This document shows, piece by piece, positions 14,669 to 21,396 of a stretch of DNA of 32,902 nt. The translations under genes and the position numbers were made by a program. The notes under the pieces were generated by a model, which was not told the DNA's origin, searched no databases, and saw only the letters and a program-made list of their open reading frames with translations. Position 1 is the stretch's first letter, and each line of letters opens with the position of its first letter. The stretch is from Geobacter sp. UBA6802 (GTDB lineage: Bacteria > Desulfobacterota > Desulfuromonadia > Geobacterales > Pseudopelobacteraceae). The DNA is taken from the NCBI GenBank assembly GCA_002452325.1, contig DKFG01000235.1, forward strand, positions 13,290-46,191, written 5' to 3'.

Positions 14669-14820
14669 CTGTTCATCGCATCCGCCTCCGCCTTTTGTTG
14701 TCGCAGCCCTTCTTCGCACCACCACCTAAACTCCTCGATTTCAAGCGCATCTATTTCCGACGGCTGAAACCTGAACCTGCGGGCCAGAAAACCCATCCCG
14801 GCCCGCAGGTCTTCACTACT
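14665..14820 (-). CDS. Tail chaperone E' extension (second frame of E/E')
   Basis: This segment is open in the +1 (equal to -2) frame relative to gene E, starts before the E stop and encodes 51 residues with RFQPSEIDALEIEEFRWWCE, which resembles the GpE-type second half of tail chaperones. No convincing own start is seen; an ATG at 14794-14796 lacks a ribosome site. In P2, lambda and Mu the second frame is made as a fusion with E by programmed frameshifting. A perfect 10-bp inverted repeat (14776-14785 with 14800-14809) sits 6 bases after the E stop and could stimulate the shift. Slip site not identified. Confidence 0.75.
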   Translation of the reverse strand, partial: SSEDLRAGMGFLARRFRFQPSEIDALEIEEFRWWCEEGLRQQKAEADAMNS

Positions 14821-15058
14821 CAGCAAGCATGGCGCGAAAGGAGTCTTGGAGCACCTTATAGTCGGCGGCGTCCATCTGATCCATATCCTCAGGGATCAGC
14901 CCTGCAAGATTGGCGATCAGGCCGACCTCCTTATCTTCATCGGTATCGCCGAACCGGCCAACGGTGCGCAGGTCTTTCACGGTGGGGCGCCGCAAGGTCA
15001 GCTTCTCCACCTTTTTGCCGGCGGCCATGAATGGGTATTTCAGCACTATCTCACTCAT
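14816..15058 (-). CDS. E: Tail assembly chaperone E
   Basis: This 80-residue protein fits the P2 gpE / Mu gp41 chaperone family: KYPFMAAGKKVEKLTLRRPT followed by VKDLRTVG, then LIANLAGLIPEDMDQMDAAD (about 48-67) and a short helix. It binds the tape measure during tail assembly together with the frameshifted E-E' product. It follows the tube gene by 3 bases, in the P2 order FI-FII-E-T. Confidence 0.9.
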   Translation of the reverse strand: MSEIVLKYPFMAAGKKVEKLTLRRPTVKDLRTVGRFGDTDEDKEVGLIANLAGLIPEDMDQMDAADYKVLQDSFRAMLAE

Positions 15059-15061
15059 TTG

Positions 15062-15583
15062 CTACCCCCCGATGTTCTGCTTGTAGGTCGCCAGCAGGTC
15101 AACGCCATCGGCCTTATAGATGTTGGCCAGTGCGTCAAACTCCAGCACCTCGCGGCCATCGATCTCCAGCTTGCAATAGGTCACGCTCATGGTGGTTTCG
15201 GCCTCTACGTTGTCGTGCTGCTTGAAGCCGCCCAGGGGGAACTTGTTGAACGCGCCGGTCAGGTAGGCCACCACCGGGACTTCAGCCACCCTTCCGCCGT
15301 TGCCGTAGGTCTCCAGGCTTCCGCGCAGTTGCACCTCAGCCGCCTTGAAGGGGTTGGCCACCTTCACGAGGATGTCGCTATACAGGCTGTTCCACTTAAA
15401 AGTGGCTTCCATCTTGTCAATGCCGCTGGGAAACTCCAGCTTGCCCTGCATGCCCAGCGCCTTGTGCTCGGCCATAGTGACCTTGACTTCCGGCAGCTTG
15501 CATTCATCCACCTTGCCAAGCAGGCTGTTGCCGTCCACATAGACGTTGGCGTTGGTGATCCGTTTAACCTCTATCTGTGCCAT
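15062..15583 (-). CDS. FII: Major tail tube protein
   Basis: This 173-residue protein matches P2 gpFII: ITNANVYVDGNSLLGKVDEC at the start, LPEVKVTMAEHKALGMQGKL (about 29-48), DKMEATFKWNSLY and the C-terminal KLEIDGREVLEFDALANIYK segment followed by GVDLLA. It forms the inner tube of the contractile tail. It sits 14 bases after the sheath gene stop, with AGGAGGCC upstream. Confidence 0.95.
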   Translation of the reverse strand: MAQIEVKRITNANVYVDGNSLLGKVDECKLPEVKVTMAEHKALGMQGKLEFPSGIDKMEATFKWNSLYSDILVKVANPFKAAEVQLRGSLETYGNGGRVAEVPVVAYLTGAFNKFPLGGFKQHDNVEAETTMSVTYCKLEIDGREVLEFDALANIYKADGVDLLATYKQNIGG

Positions 15584-15597
15584 GGTTTAAGGCCTCC

Positions 15598-17046
15598 TTA
15601 TTTCAGTGCCTTCAGCAACTCGACGTTGATGAAGGATTCAAAGCTGATCCGCTCTGCCGGGGTGGGCGGCATGAACTCGATGTCAAAGGTCAGGTGCCCG
15701 GCGGCGATCTCGGTGACCGGGTTCTTGGCCACGTCATAGACGCACTTGCCGTCGATTAGTGCGCCGCGCATGATCAGCGTGCGGATGAAGCCGTTGACGC
15801 TCTCGCGGATGCTGTCAATCAGCGCCTGGTTGATCGGGCGGTCGATAAACTGCAGCATGGCGTACTCAATCGATTCATGCAGGATGTCTGCGGTGCGCTG
15901 CACATTGATGAAGTTTTCCGGGCTGGTGTTGGTAGGGAAGGCAGCAGAGCGGTTGCCCCAGGTACGAATACCGGAACCGAAGCTGTTGAACAGGGTGCAG
16001 ATACCGGCCTCGTTCAGGGCGTTGGCTTCAGTGGTGCTGTCGTTGATCAGAGCCGTGATGGCAAGCTCCATTCCGGTTATGCCCTTGATCTCGGTATTTG
16101 ATGGGCTCCACCAGTACCCCTTCTCCACATCCTTGGCGGCGATCACGCCGGCCAGACGTTGGGAAAGGGGCTCCAGCACTTCGGTATCGGTGGCAGTGTC
16201 GTACCGCTTGACGTGGGGATAACAGAGCACGGCACGCTTGCTGCTGGTCTCAAAGTTGATGGTGCCGCTGGGGCCGCGACCAGCAATCGCCTCGCTTACC
16301 GTGGTGCCGATTGGTGCGTCGATCAGCGCCATGGCACGCAGCTGCTCGGCCACGGCGATCATCTCGGTGGATACCGCTTCTTGCGTGCAGAATCCGGGGG
16401 CGATGATCATTTTGGCGACATACCCAAACAGGTTGTAGGTTCCGACCAGGGCTTTAAGGCCGGAGCGGTTGCCGTCAACATCCACCGCGCCGATGATGTC
16501 GGATGCCAGAACCTTGGAGGAGTCAAGGTAGGAGTAGTCCACCTTCAGTGACCCGCCCGCCGGGATGATGCTGGTGGTCAGCCTGGTGACTACGCCGCTG
16601 GCGGCGTCAACCGTGTAATCGGTGCTGGCGCTATAGGTGGTGAGCCCGTCGCCGCTCTTAACCACCACGCTGGAAACCTGCTGGTGCGCCAGGGTGGCCT
16701 TGTTGGTGGCGGTGTCCAGGGTAACAGCCTCAGCGGTGACGGCGGTTACATCGCTGGCCGGATCGATCACGTTCACCACGATACAGATCGGGCCGTTGCC
16801 CTGATCAAAGATCGCATCAAGCGCGGCTGGAATCGTGAACCCGGTGCGGTTGGTGCCGAAATATTTGGCAGCATCCACCGGGTTGCGGATCACCACCGGG
16901 CTGTTCAGCGTGCGGTCGGCTGCGGCCACATCCAGCATCGGCGCGGTTCCGACCAGGCCGATAACGGCGGTCTTCACCCCGGTAATGGGACGGGGGCCTT
17001 TTTCAATGACGATGGTTTCAACGCCATGCAGGAAGTTAGCTGCCAT
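15598..17046 (-). CDS. FI: Tail sheath protein
   Basis: This 482-residue protein matches the P2 gpFI / Mu gpL contractile sheath family: FLHGVETIVIEKGPRPITGV at the N-terminus, AVIGLVGTAP, and a C-terminal half with AGVIAAKDVEKGYWWSPSNT, GIRTWGNRSA and a last LTFDIEFMPPTPAERI segment. I chose the second ATG (17046) because AGGAGG lies 9 bases upstream; the first ATG (17055) touches it. The sheath contracts to drive tube and spike through the envelope. Confidence 0.95.
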   Translation of the reverse strand: MAANFLHGVETIVIEKGPRPITGVKTAVIGLVGTAPMLDVAAADRTLNSPVVIRNPVDAAKYFGTNRTGFTIPAALDAIFDQGNGPICIVVNVIDPASDVTAVTAEAVTLDTATNKATLAHQQVSSVVVKSGDGLTTYSASTDYTVDAASGVVTRLTTSIIPAGGSLKVDYSYLDSSKVLASDIIGAVDVDGNRSGLKALVGTYNLFGYVAKMIIAPGFCTQEAVSTEMIAVAEQLRAMALIDAPIGTTVSEAIAGRGPSGTINFETSSKRAVLCYPHVKRYDTATDTEVLEPLSQRLAGVIAAKDVEKGYWWSPSNTEIKGITGMELAITALINDSTTEANALNEAGICTLFNSFGSGIRTWGNRSAAFPTNTSPENFINVQRTADILHESIEYAMLQFIDRPINQALIDSIRESVNGFIRTLIMRGALIDGKCVYDVAKNPVTEIAAGHLTFDIEFMPPTPAERISFESFINVELLKALK

Positions 17047-17257
17047 GGGATTCATCCTCCTCTATCTTTTTCTTGGAACTGGAACGGTTGACCTTCGGTG
17101 GTGTATCGGTGGCCTTCAGCCAGCCCTTGCGCACCAGCCGGGCGGTATATTCGTGATCAGAAGGCAGCTCTACCGTGCCTCCGGGGTGCAGCATGATGTC
17201 GCCGACTCCCTTCAGGCTGACGCCGGAAAGCGGCCCGCTGTAGGTATACTCTTTCAT
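17036..17257 (-). CDS. Small protein upstream of the sheath (DUF2635-like position)
   Basis: This 73-residue protein (GPLSGVSLKGVGDIMLHPGG, SDHEYTARLVRKGWLKATD, then a Ser/Lys-rich tail) occupies the place of Mu gp38-type DUF2635 genes just before the sheath. A short beta-rich core followed by a basic tail is all that can be seen. It overlaps the previous gene by 4 bases and the sheath start by 11 bases, so translation is coupled. Confidence 0.7.
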   Translation of the reverse strand: MKEYTYSGPLSGVSLKGVGDIMLHPGGTVELPSDHEYTARLVRKGWLKATDTPPKVNRSSSKKKIEEDESHGS

Positions 17258-17778
17258 GATATCTCCTCTGTGCTGCCAAGGTTGTCCTGCATGGTGAGGC
17301 GGGTGAGGGTGTACTGATCTACCGGCTGCTCGTCAAAGATCTCGGTGAAGACCAGGAACTCAAGAGCGCTGAAGTAGTTGGGGTGAAAAGCGCCCTCATC
17401 GTTCGAGCTTTCGGCATAATGCGTGTTAAGGGCATAACCACCCCTGGTTGGGTCACGCAAAACTGCCGCCTCTACAAGGCCCTCAAAGTGATCAACTAGA
17501 TCAGGGGCAAGCTCACGGTCTCCGTTATGACAAAGACCGGTATAGACGGTGACCGTGTTTTCAAAGATCCGGCTGCCTGCTGTTTCGGTCTTGTGCCGAC
17601 GGGCCGGAACAGTAATCATGATTAAAGGGAGCTCAGAGGTGTTGACTTCCTGCCGGCGCTTGAAGGCCTTGCGAACCTTGAGCGTCTTGCCCGGGAAGGT
17701 GGTAGCAATCCACGCATTAAGAGCCGCATCTTGAGCGAGCACGGTCTTGATGTTGTCTGTTGCGTCCTTGATGCTCAT
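17254..17778 (-). CDS. Probable tail terminator protein
   Basis: This 174-residue protein sits where Mu gp37-type or other tail-terminator genes lie, between the gp10-like gene and the sheath. It has KRRQEVNTSELPLIMITVPA, a typical beta-strand core with a conserved ELPL-I turn of this fold, and GDRELAPDLVDHFEGLVEAA. Terminators cap the tail tube and join it to the head. Family match is by pattern and position only. Confidence 0.7.
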   Translation of the reverse strand: MSIKDATDNIKTVLAQDAALNAWIATTFPGKTLKVRKAFKRRQEVNTSELPLIMITVPARRHKTETAGSRIFENTVTVYTGLCHNGDRELAPDLVDHFEGLVEAAVLRDPTRGGYALNTHYAESSNDEGAFHPNYFSALEFLVFTEIFDEQPVDQYTLTRLTMQDNLGSTEEIS

Positions 17779-18284
17779 CTACTCAGGCCCTTCTCAATCT
17801 CTCTGGTTACAATGTGGACAATGTTGTCGCCTGCGTTGAATTTCTGCAGGGCATCATGCAGGTACGGACGTTTGCCAAATTTTGCGCTGCTGCCGAGGCC
17901 TTCGTGGATGACGCGAGCATACCGCGCTGAATCAAAGACCACTATTTCGGTCTTGCCTGTCGTGAATGATCCCCTGTCGTTTGAAAAGGTTTCTCCGGGA
18001 TCAAGGAAATCAAGCAGGCGCTTCAGGTTGCCGGTTCTGACTGGTACGGGGTAGCCTCCTGCGGGAACCGGCGTTTCTCGCTTCTGCCATCTGGTTTTTC
18101 CGGTCTTCGTGGTGACGTATTCGCCCTTTGCGCCGGAACCGTTCAGAAAGTCCATGGCGTTTCGGTGGACTCCCCTGGCTACCAACTTGAGGCCTTTGCC
18201 CGCCAGTCGCTGGACCTTGCCTGGCATGGCGTTCAGGTTTTCAATGACCAGCTTGTCGCCTTCAAGGCTTATGGTAATGTTCAT
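17775..18284 (-). CDS. HK97 gp10-like head-tail joining protein
   Basis: This 169-residue protein has the layout of HK97 gp10 / phage virion morphogenesis proteins: an N-terminal helix (LKLVARGVHRNAMDFL), PVPVRTGNLKRLLDF in the middle (about 79-93) and the RYARVIHEGLGSSAKFGKRP-type segment followed by YLHDAL. These complete the tail-side neck. Its ends overlap both neighbours by 4 bases. Confidence 0.78.
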   Translation of the reverse strand: MNITISLEGDKLVIENLNAMPGKVQRLAGKGLKLVARGVHRNAMDFLNGSGAKGEYVTTKTGKTRWQKRETPVPAGGYPVPVRTGNLKRLLDFLDPGETFSNDRGSFTTGKTEIVVFDSARYARVIHEGLGSSAKFGKRPYLHDALQKFNAGDNIVHIVTREIEKGLSR

Positions 18285-18706
18285 GCCTGGAACCCCAGCA
18301 ATAGGCTGTCACTGCCTGATATTGATACGCTGCCGGAATAACCACCGGTTGCGTCAACCGGAGATCCGGCCAGTACCGCAGCAATCAGCCGGTCCGCCTC
18401 GGCCAGGTACTCCTTGCGGGTCTCTCTAATCCGCTTGACATCATCTTCCTTGTCAGTGACACCGACATCTTCACTGAGTCTGACAAACCGCAACTGCAAC
18501 AGTTCTGCTGCCACCAGGCACCTTGACACGCGCTTCACCGATGGTGTCCCGGATGCAAAGGCCGTGGCACCGATACGGGCGGTCAACAGTGATTCCTGCT
18601 CTTCAATGATGTCCTGCAGCCAGGCGCTAAAAGCGGCTGAGTCCTGGCCGAATGATTCGGCCACAAAACCCATTGCGGTTATGTCGGCAGGAACAAGTAG
18701 CGACAT
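18281..18706 (-). CDS. Head-tail adaptor (connector) protein
   Basis: This 141-residue, mostly helical protein follows the major capsid gene, where adaptor proteins (Mu gp36 / HK97 gp6 type) lie. Visible are AWLQDIIEEQESLLTARIGA, a middle helix with RCLVAAELLQLRFVRL and EYLAEADRLIAAVLA. This helical bundle pattern fits the ring that binds below the portal. No diagnostic residue is known; the assignment rests on position and length. Confidence 0.65.
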   Translation of the reverse strand: MSLLVPADITAMGFVAESFGQDSAAFSAWLQDIIEEQESLLTARIGATAFASGTPSVKRVSRCLVAAELLQLRFVRLSEDVGVTDKEDDVKRIRETRKEYLAEADRLIAAVLAGSPVDATGGYSGSVSISGSDSLLLGFQA

Positions 18707-18725
18707 GGTTCACCCTGTTAAGCAG

Positions 18726-18749
18726 CGGGGCCTGTTGTGACAGGCCCCG
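18726..18749 (-). promoter_or_regulatory. Strong hairpin after the major capsid gene
   Basis: A perfect 10-bp stem (18726-18735 with 18740-18749) and a 4-base TGTG loop lie 6 bases beyond the capsid stop. No T-run follows on the minus strand, so it is not a standard intrinsic terminator. It may protect the capsid mRNA 3' end or lower expression of the following genes. Confidence 0.55.
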
Positions 18750-18755
18750 TCAGTG

Positions 18756-19724
18756 TTAGCTCAATGAACAGCGGCGGAACTGCTTGGTTTCTGCAATGGC
18801 GCCGTTGTAGGCACCGGTCCAGACGTGATCTGCGCCAAGTACCAGCTCGTTACGCTGTGCCGGACGGGTGTTCAGGTCTTCCCACTCGCCACGCTTGGCC
18901 TTGAGGCCCGGCAGCGACACATAGTAGGAGGTTGCCGCGATTTTGGCGGAAGGGATGACGCCGGCGATGTTGTAGACGATCTGGTTATTGTTGGTGTTCG
19001 GGTTGGTGAACACGGCGGCCAAGGCCTTGTAGACGCGAGCCAGCAGGGAAGGATGGCAGGTGATGTAGAACTTGCTGCCAGCCGATACGGCATATCCTGC
19101 TGCTGCCAGATCGGTGATGATCTGCGAACAGGCGTTATTGATGGTGGTGACGTCATCGGTTACAAATGCCTGGTTGACGCCAGCGCCAAGGGCCTCGATC
19201 AGACCGTAGAAGAGGTCGGCCTTCTGGTCGTACCAGCGGGTGACGGTATCGGTGGTCAGGTCGGCAATCTTGTACAGCTCGTTAAACCGCAGCCAGTCAT
19301 CCAGAATGGCAAAGCCGCCGATGAAGCGCAGCATACCGACGTCAACCTTGCCTGCGGTGGGCAGCTGGGACAGCTTGGCTTCTTCACCAGGATTGACCTG
19401 GTAGAAGGTGATGCCGCCGGTGATGTTGGCGATCTCAAAGGTCTTGCTGGTGCTCTGCCGCATGTCAACCTCTGCAAACAGGGCCTCATAACCCCGGTCT
19501 GGCTGGTTGACGGTGTCGGTGCCGGTCATGATAATCGGCGGAGCACTACGCAGCAGGGTCGGATCAGCGCCGACAAACTTCTCTGCCGACACCATGGAAA
19601 GGCCTTCGGTAGCCAAGGACTTGAACCCGGCCGAGATTGCTTCAAGAATCTTCTCCCGGCGGGCGCTTTCGGCGACCTGATGGAGCCTGGAAAAATCAAC
19701 GAACTGCTTGCCAAAAATCTTCAT
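18756..19724 (-). CDS. Major capsid protein
   Basis: This 322-residue protein follows protease/scaffold and decoration genes, as major capsid genes do. It has an N-terminal helix (VAESARREKILEAISAGFKS), EIANITGGITFYQVNPGEEA (about 97-116) and a long region with FYITCHPSLLARVYKALAAV and NNQIVYNIAGVIPSA; the C-terminus is beta-rich (LVLGADHVWTGAYNGA). Length and order fit an HK97-fold capsid protein of Mu-like phages. No long N-terminal delta domain is present, consistent with a separate scaffold. Confidence 0.82.
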   Translation of the reverse strand: MKIFGKQFVDFSRLHQVAESARREKILEAISAGFKSLATEGLSMVSAEKFVGADPTLLRSAPPIIMTGTDTVNQPDRGYEALFAEVDMRQSTSKTFEIANITGGITFYQVNPGEEAKLSQLPTAGKVDVGMLRFIGGFAILDDWLRFNELYKIADLTTDTVTRWYDQKADLFYGLIEALGAGVNQAFVTDDVTTINNACSQIITDLAAAGYAVSAGSKFYITCHPSLLARVYKALAAVFTNPNTNNNQIVYNIAGVIPSAKIAATSYYVSLPGLKAKRGEWEDLNTRPAQRNELVLGADHVWTGAYNGAIAETKQFRRCSLS

Positions 19725-19737
19725 ATCAGGTCACCCC

Positions 19738-20082
19738 CTACTTGTTTTCGCCGAGCTCAATGAGCACGGTGATTGCGGCCTGTGCAGCCGCTTCTACGCA
19801 GATGCCGACCTTGAAGTTGTCAAGTGCCGTTTCGTTAACATTGCCGTCGGCAACGTCAAAGTAGTAGACATCACCCACAGCAGCGGCTACCGCCGTGCTC
19901 TTGGGGAATTCTACCGGGCCGCGGAACACATAGCTGTTGCTTGCATTGGCATCTGCGTCATTGACGGCCACAAGGACCTGGCCGCCTGATACAATGATGT
20001 CGCCTGCTTCAACAGCAGCCGTGTGTGCCAGTTTGAGCGTGCGGACCTGATTCACTCCGCCGCGTACGATTGCTTTTGCCAT
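19738..20082 (-). CDS. DUF2190-type capsid decoration/cement protein
   Basis: This 114-residue protein fits DUF2190: AVEAGDIIVSGGQVLVAVND, a GPVEFPKSTAVAAAVGDVYY core (about 55-74) and FKVGICVEAAAQAAITVLIE. Such small beta-barrel proteins bind the outside of the capsid to stabilise it. It lies directly before the major capsid gene. AGGAGGTACGAGAAG precedes the ATG. Confidence 0.85.
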   Translation of the reverse strand: MAKAIVRGGVNQVRTLKLAHTAAVEAGDIIVSGGQVLVAVNDADANASNSYVFRGPVEFPKSTAVAAAVGDVYYFDVADGNVNETALDNFKVGICVEAAAQAAITVLIELGENK

Positions 20083-20121
20083 CTTCTCGTACCTCCTTGG
20101 TTATGGTTGGCGGATGGTCCG

Positions 20122-20532
20122 CTACTTCTGTGCTTTGGGGATCAGCGGGTTGTCATCAGACTTCTCGCGCTGATTGTTGCCTTCATCGCCCTTGGTCTGG
20201 AAATCAGCCGGAAACTTGGCCTCAACACGGGCCTGCAGGTGCTTGATCTCGCTCTTGAGAAAGTCAAGCGGGTACGATCCAGCGACCTGCTTCATACCCT
20301 CCTGGGCTTCGGGCGTTTCTGCCACTTCTCCCAGCTTGGCCTTGCTGGCAACGTAGGTCTTTACCAGATCCTCGCGGTAGGCCTTGCCTTCGGCTGCGTC
20401 TTTCTCAAGGGCCTTGATCCTGGCGTCTTTTTCTTCCAGCAGGGACTTGATGCCTGCTGCAACCTGCTCTTCGTTTGCGTCCACGGCGAATTTGAACCCC
20501 ATGGCCACCAACAGCGTGACGAGTGCTTTCAT
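20122..20532 (-). CDS. Scaffold protein from an internal in-frame start
   Basis: Codon 216 of the protease gene is an ATG (20532-20530) with a perfect AAGGAGGT ribosome site 7 bases upstream, still inside the same reading frame. Starting there gives a 136-residue, highly charged coiled-coil protein (KSLLEEKDARIKALEKDAAE, EIKHLQARVEAKFPADF). Nested protease/scaffold pairs are known from lambda (C/Nu3) and Mu. Both the ribosome site and the domain border agree with this start. Confidence 0.75.
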   Translation of the reverse strand: MKALVTLLVAMGFKFAVDANEEQVAAGIKSLLEEKDARIKALEKDAAEGKAYREDLVKTYVASKAKLGEVAETPEAQEGMKQVAGSYPLDFLKSEIKHLQARVEAKFPADFQTKGDEGNNQREKSDDNPLIPKAQK

Positions 20533-21177
20533 TGGTACTACCTCCTTGGTATCGTTTTCCTGGTCTTTCAGGGCTTTCTGCGCGGTTGCACCCGGCTGGG
20601 CGCCGAGCCATACCAGGGAGCCCTCAAGGGCTTCTCCCGGTGCGATGTATTCATAAAACTGTGTGGGGCCGTTGATCTCTTTCTTGACGCCGATCAGGTC
20701 TGAGGCGGCAAAGCCGATGGAAACATGACGGTACACGCCTGCTTCAAAGTTGGTGATCATGTCGGCAGAGGTGGGGGTTTTGGCAATGTAGAACCAGCCC
20801 CACAACACCTTGACATCAGTGGCGCCGTCAGGAAGGCGGGCCTCTTCTCCGGTTAATGCCTTGAACTGGTCGGCAGACATGACTTCGGTGGTGGCGTCGA
20901 AGAACAACCCCATAGGAAGGTAGTTACGGCGATCATGGCCAAACAGTAGGGATTTGCCGGGAAGAGTGACAGCGAAGTTGTCAAGTAGCGGTTCTGAAAA
21001 GCGCTCAACATCGCGGTCAATGCAGTTGTGCGCCAGCAGGCACTTGCGGGCGTAAATGTCATCAACACCCAGCTCTTTCAGGGCAAAGGCGTTGACCTTG
21101 GTCAGCATGTCGCTGGTGATTTCTGCGCCGGCTGCAGACTTTCCACGCAGGCTGAACTGTTTCTGGAACTGTTTCAT
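20122..21177 (-). CDS. Prohead protease with C-terminal scaffold
   Basis: This 351-residue protein combines an N-terminal protease domain and a C-terminal scaffold. The protease part shows RKCLLAHNCIDRDVERFSEP, LLFGHDRRNYLPMGLFF with likely catalytic His81, and YRHVSIGFAASD with likely Ser153, the S78-like pattern. The C-terminal third (from about 216) is a charged coiled coil ending in KSDDNPLIPKAQK. A second start within the gene would release the scaffold alone. It cuts the scaffold and possibly itself during head maturation. Confidence 0.82.
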   Translation of the reverse strand: MKQFQKQFSLRGKSAAGAEITSDMLTKVNAFALKELGVDDIYARKCLLAHNCIDRDVERFSEPLLDNFAVTLPGKSLLFGHDRRNYLPMGLFFDATTEVMSADQFKALTGEEARLPDGATDVKVLWGWFYIAKTPTSADMITNFEAGVYRHVSIGFAASDLIGVKKEINGPTQFYEYIAPGEALEGSLVWLGAQPGATAQKALKDQENDTKEVVPMKALVTLLVAMGFKFAVDANEEQVAAGIKSLLEEKDARIKALEKDAAEGKAYREDLVKTYVASKAKLGEVAETPEAQEGMKQVAGSYPLDFLKSEIKHLQARVEAKFPADFQTKGDEGNNQREKSDDNPLIPKAQK

Positions 21178-21323
21178 ACCCGGTGGCCTTTATCGCGCAG
21201 GATCTTGATGACGTCTTCACCGCGCACGACACCGTCGTCATTACCCTTTTGGCCTTCTATTCCCGATCCTTCAAAGTCCTTATCTTTGGTGGTTACTTCC
21301 TTGGTTTGTCCTTTGGCTGCCAT
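21174..21323 (-). CDS. Small acidic/basic head-region protein
   Basis: A 49-residue frame (MAAKGQTKEVTTKDKDFEGS ... EDVIKILRDKGHRV) has an excellent ribosome site (AAAGGAGG, 6 bases before ATG) and its stop overlaps the protease start (ATGA). No known domain is seen. The spacing and ribosome site support translation; its role in head assembly is unknown. Confidence 0.65.
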   Translation of the reverse strand: MAAKGQTKEVTTKDKDFEGSGIEGQKGNDDGVVRGEDVIKILRDKGHRV

Positions 21324-21356
21324 GGCCGCCTCCTTTGCAGGTGTTGTTATGCCTGT

Positions 21357-21396
21357 TAGCAGGTTTCAAGGTCTTGTTTTGGCAGCGCGTGACACT
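21357..21396 (-). repeat. Intergenic repeat, copy 1
   Basis: This 40-base stretch after the portal gene matches 26205-26244 with 5 mismatches; 28 of the first 29 bases are the same. Both copies are outside genes. Function unknown. This copy lies between the portal stop and the small 49-residue gene. Confidence 0.65.

Noticed and set aside
18726..18749. Intrinsic terminator after the capsid gene
   Set aside because: No T-run after the stem on the minus strand, so it is listed as a hairpin of unknown role.
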